From: Cricetomys ansorgei
Lineage: Eukaryota; Chordata; Mammalia; Rodentia; Nesomyidae
DNA: 64,000 nucleotides
Reading direction: 5' to 3'
Assembly (NCBI GenBank): GCA_026225945.1
Contig: JAMJFZ010002307.1
Coordinates: 1,336,001-1,400,000, forward strand
The notes under the pieces are model-generated. The model searched no databases and had not been told where the DNA came from. It saw only the letters and a list, made by a program, of their open reading frames with translations. The stretch's first letter is position 1. The number at the start of each line of letters is the position of its first letter. Shown piece by piece: positions 63,943 through 64,000 of this stretch. The position numbers were made by a program, and so were the translations under genes.

Positions 63943-64000
63943 TGCGCTGGTTGTTTTTTTTTGTCAACTAGACATAAGCTAGGGTCATCTGGGAAGAGGG
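63943..64000 (+). mobile_element. Rodent MaLR-type LTR, cut by the window end
   Basis: 'tgcgctggttgttttttttt', 'gtcaactagacataagctag' and 'ggtcatctgggaagaggg' are the first 58 bp of the LTR family seen at 58781. The rest lies beyond the window. It interrupts the older LTR on its left. Confidence 0.85.

Overview
This window is rodent nuclear DNA, almost certainly from a muroid rodent. It carries B1, B2, B3, ID and ID-B1 composite (B4/RSINE-like) SINEs, rodent MaLR LTRs, Lx-type L1 3' ends, the rodent hAT relic URR1, and a background of much older mammalian repeats (MIR, MLT1, Tigger, old L1). Where the B2 copies keep their 3' half, it is the ancestral tail (a run of CA-rich words, then AAATAAAT). 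I saw none with the tail typical of recent Mus B2. That favours a cricetid-type rodent (hamster, vole or deer-mouse group) over house mouse. This is an inference from repeat types, not a species identification.

I cannot support any protein-coding exon, tRNA, rRNA or other conventional gene. The open reading frames are short, lack recognisable domains, and mostly lie in simple repeats, SINEs or decayed transposons. The only coding relics are L1 ORF1/ORF2 fragments and a piece of a Tigger transposase, all broken. The window is best read as intergenic or deep intronic.

Layout. 1-3 kb: two MIR relics, a 227-bp GGT repeat between two B1 relics, then a clean B1. 3-6 kb: a cluster of MaLR LTRs with one internal region, one LTR split by a younger one. 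8.4-9.3 kb: an ORR1-type LTR split by a 496-bp class-II-like solo LTR. 10-12.4 kb: LTR, AT-rich minisatellite and an L1 3' end. 15-19.6 kb: MaLR, B2, B1, B3 and ID copies, ending in a polypurine tract. 19.7-21.5 kb: a decayed L1 ORF2 piece and a URR1 element with its target duplication. 23-26 kb: SINEs and CA/G tracts. 26.4-31.4 kb: one old L1 (ORF1 then ORF2) broken up by at least seven later insertions. 31.7-33.4 kb: a repeat-poor block with a CpG-rich front and a TAAT-rich back, the best regulatory candidate. 33.9-39.4 kb: SINEs, a TATA-containing LTR, a 32-bp minisatellite and a TA/CA tract. 39.5-43 kb: an L1 3' UTR interrupted by a 2.4-kb non-coding LTR retrotransposon. 43-50 kb: SINEs and two oppositely oriented L1 3' ends. 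51.9-52.7 kb: an 820-bp GT minisatellite with higher-order periodicity. 53.4 kb: a Tigger relic. 54-64 kb: SINEs, MaLR LTRs, purine and G tracts, and a CpG-dense MaLR LTR cut by another LTR at the window edge.

The content is the record of successive mobile-element insertions. Nesting gives relative ages: MIR, Tigger, MLT1 and the ORF1/ORF2 L1 are oldest, MaLR LTRs are intermediate, B2, B1 and the split-causing LTRs are younger, and microsatellites grow from SINE tails. I see no evidence of an undescribed multi-gene system. The items most worth checking are the 31.7-32.7 kb block, the LTR element at 40.6-42.9 kb, and the two minisatellites. Family names rest on my memory of consensus sequences and were not run through a repeat library.
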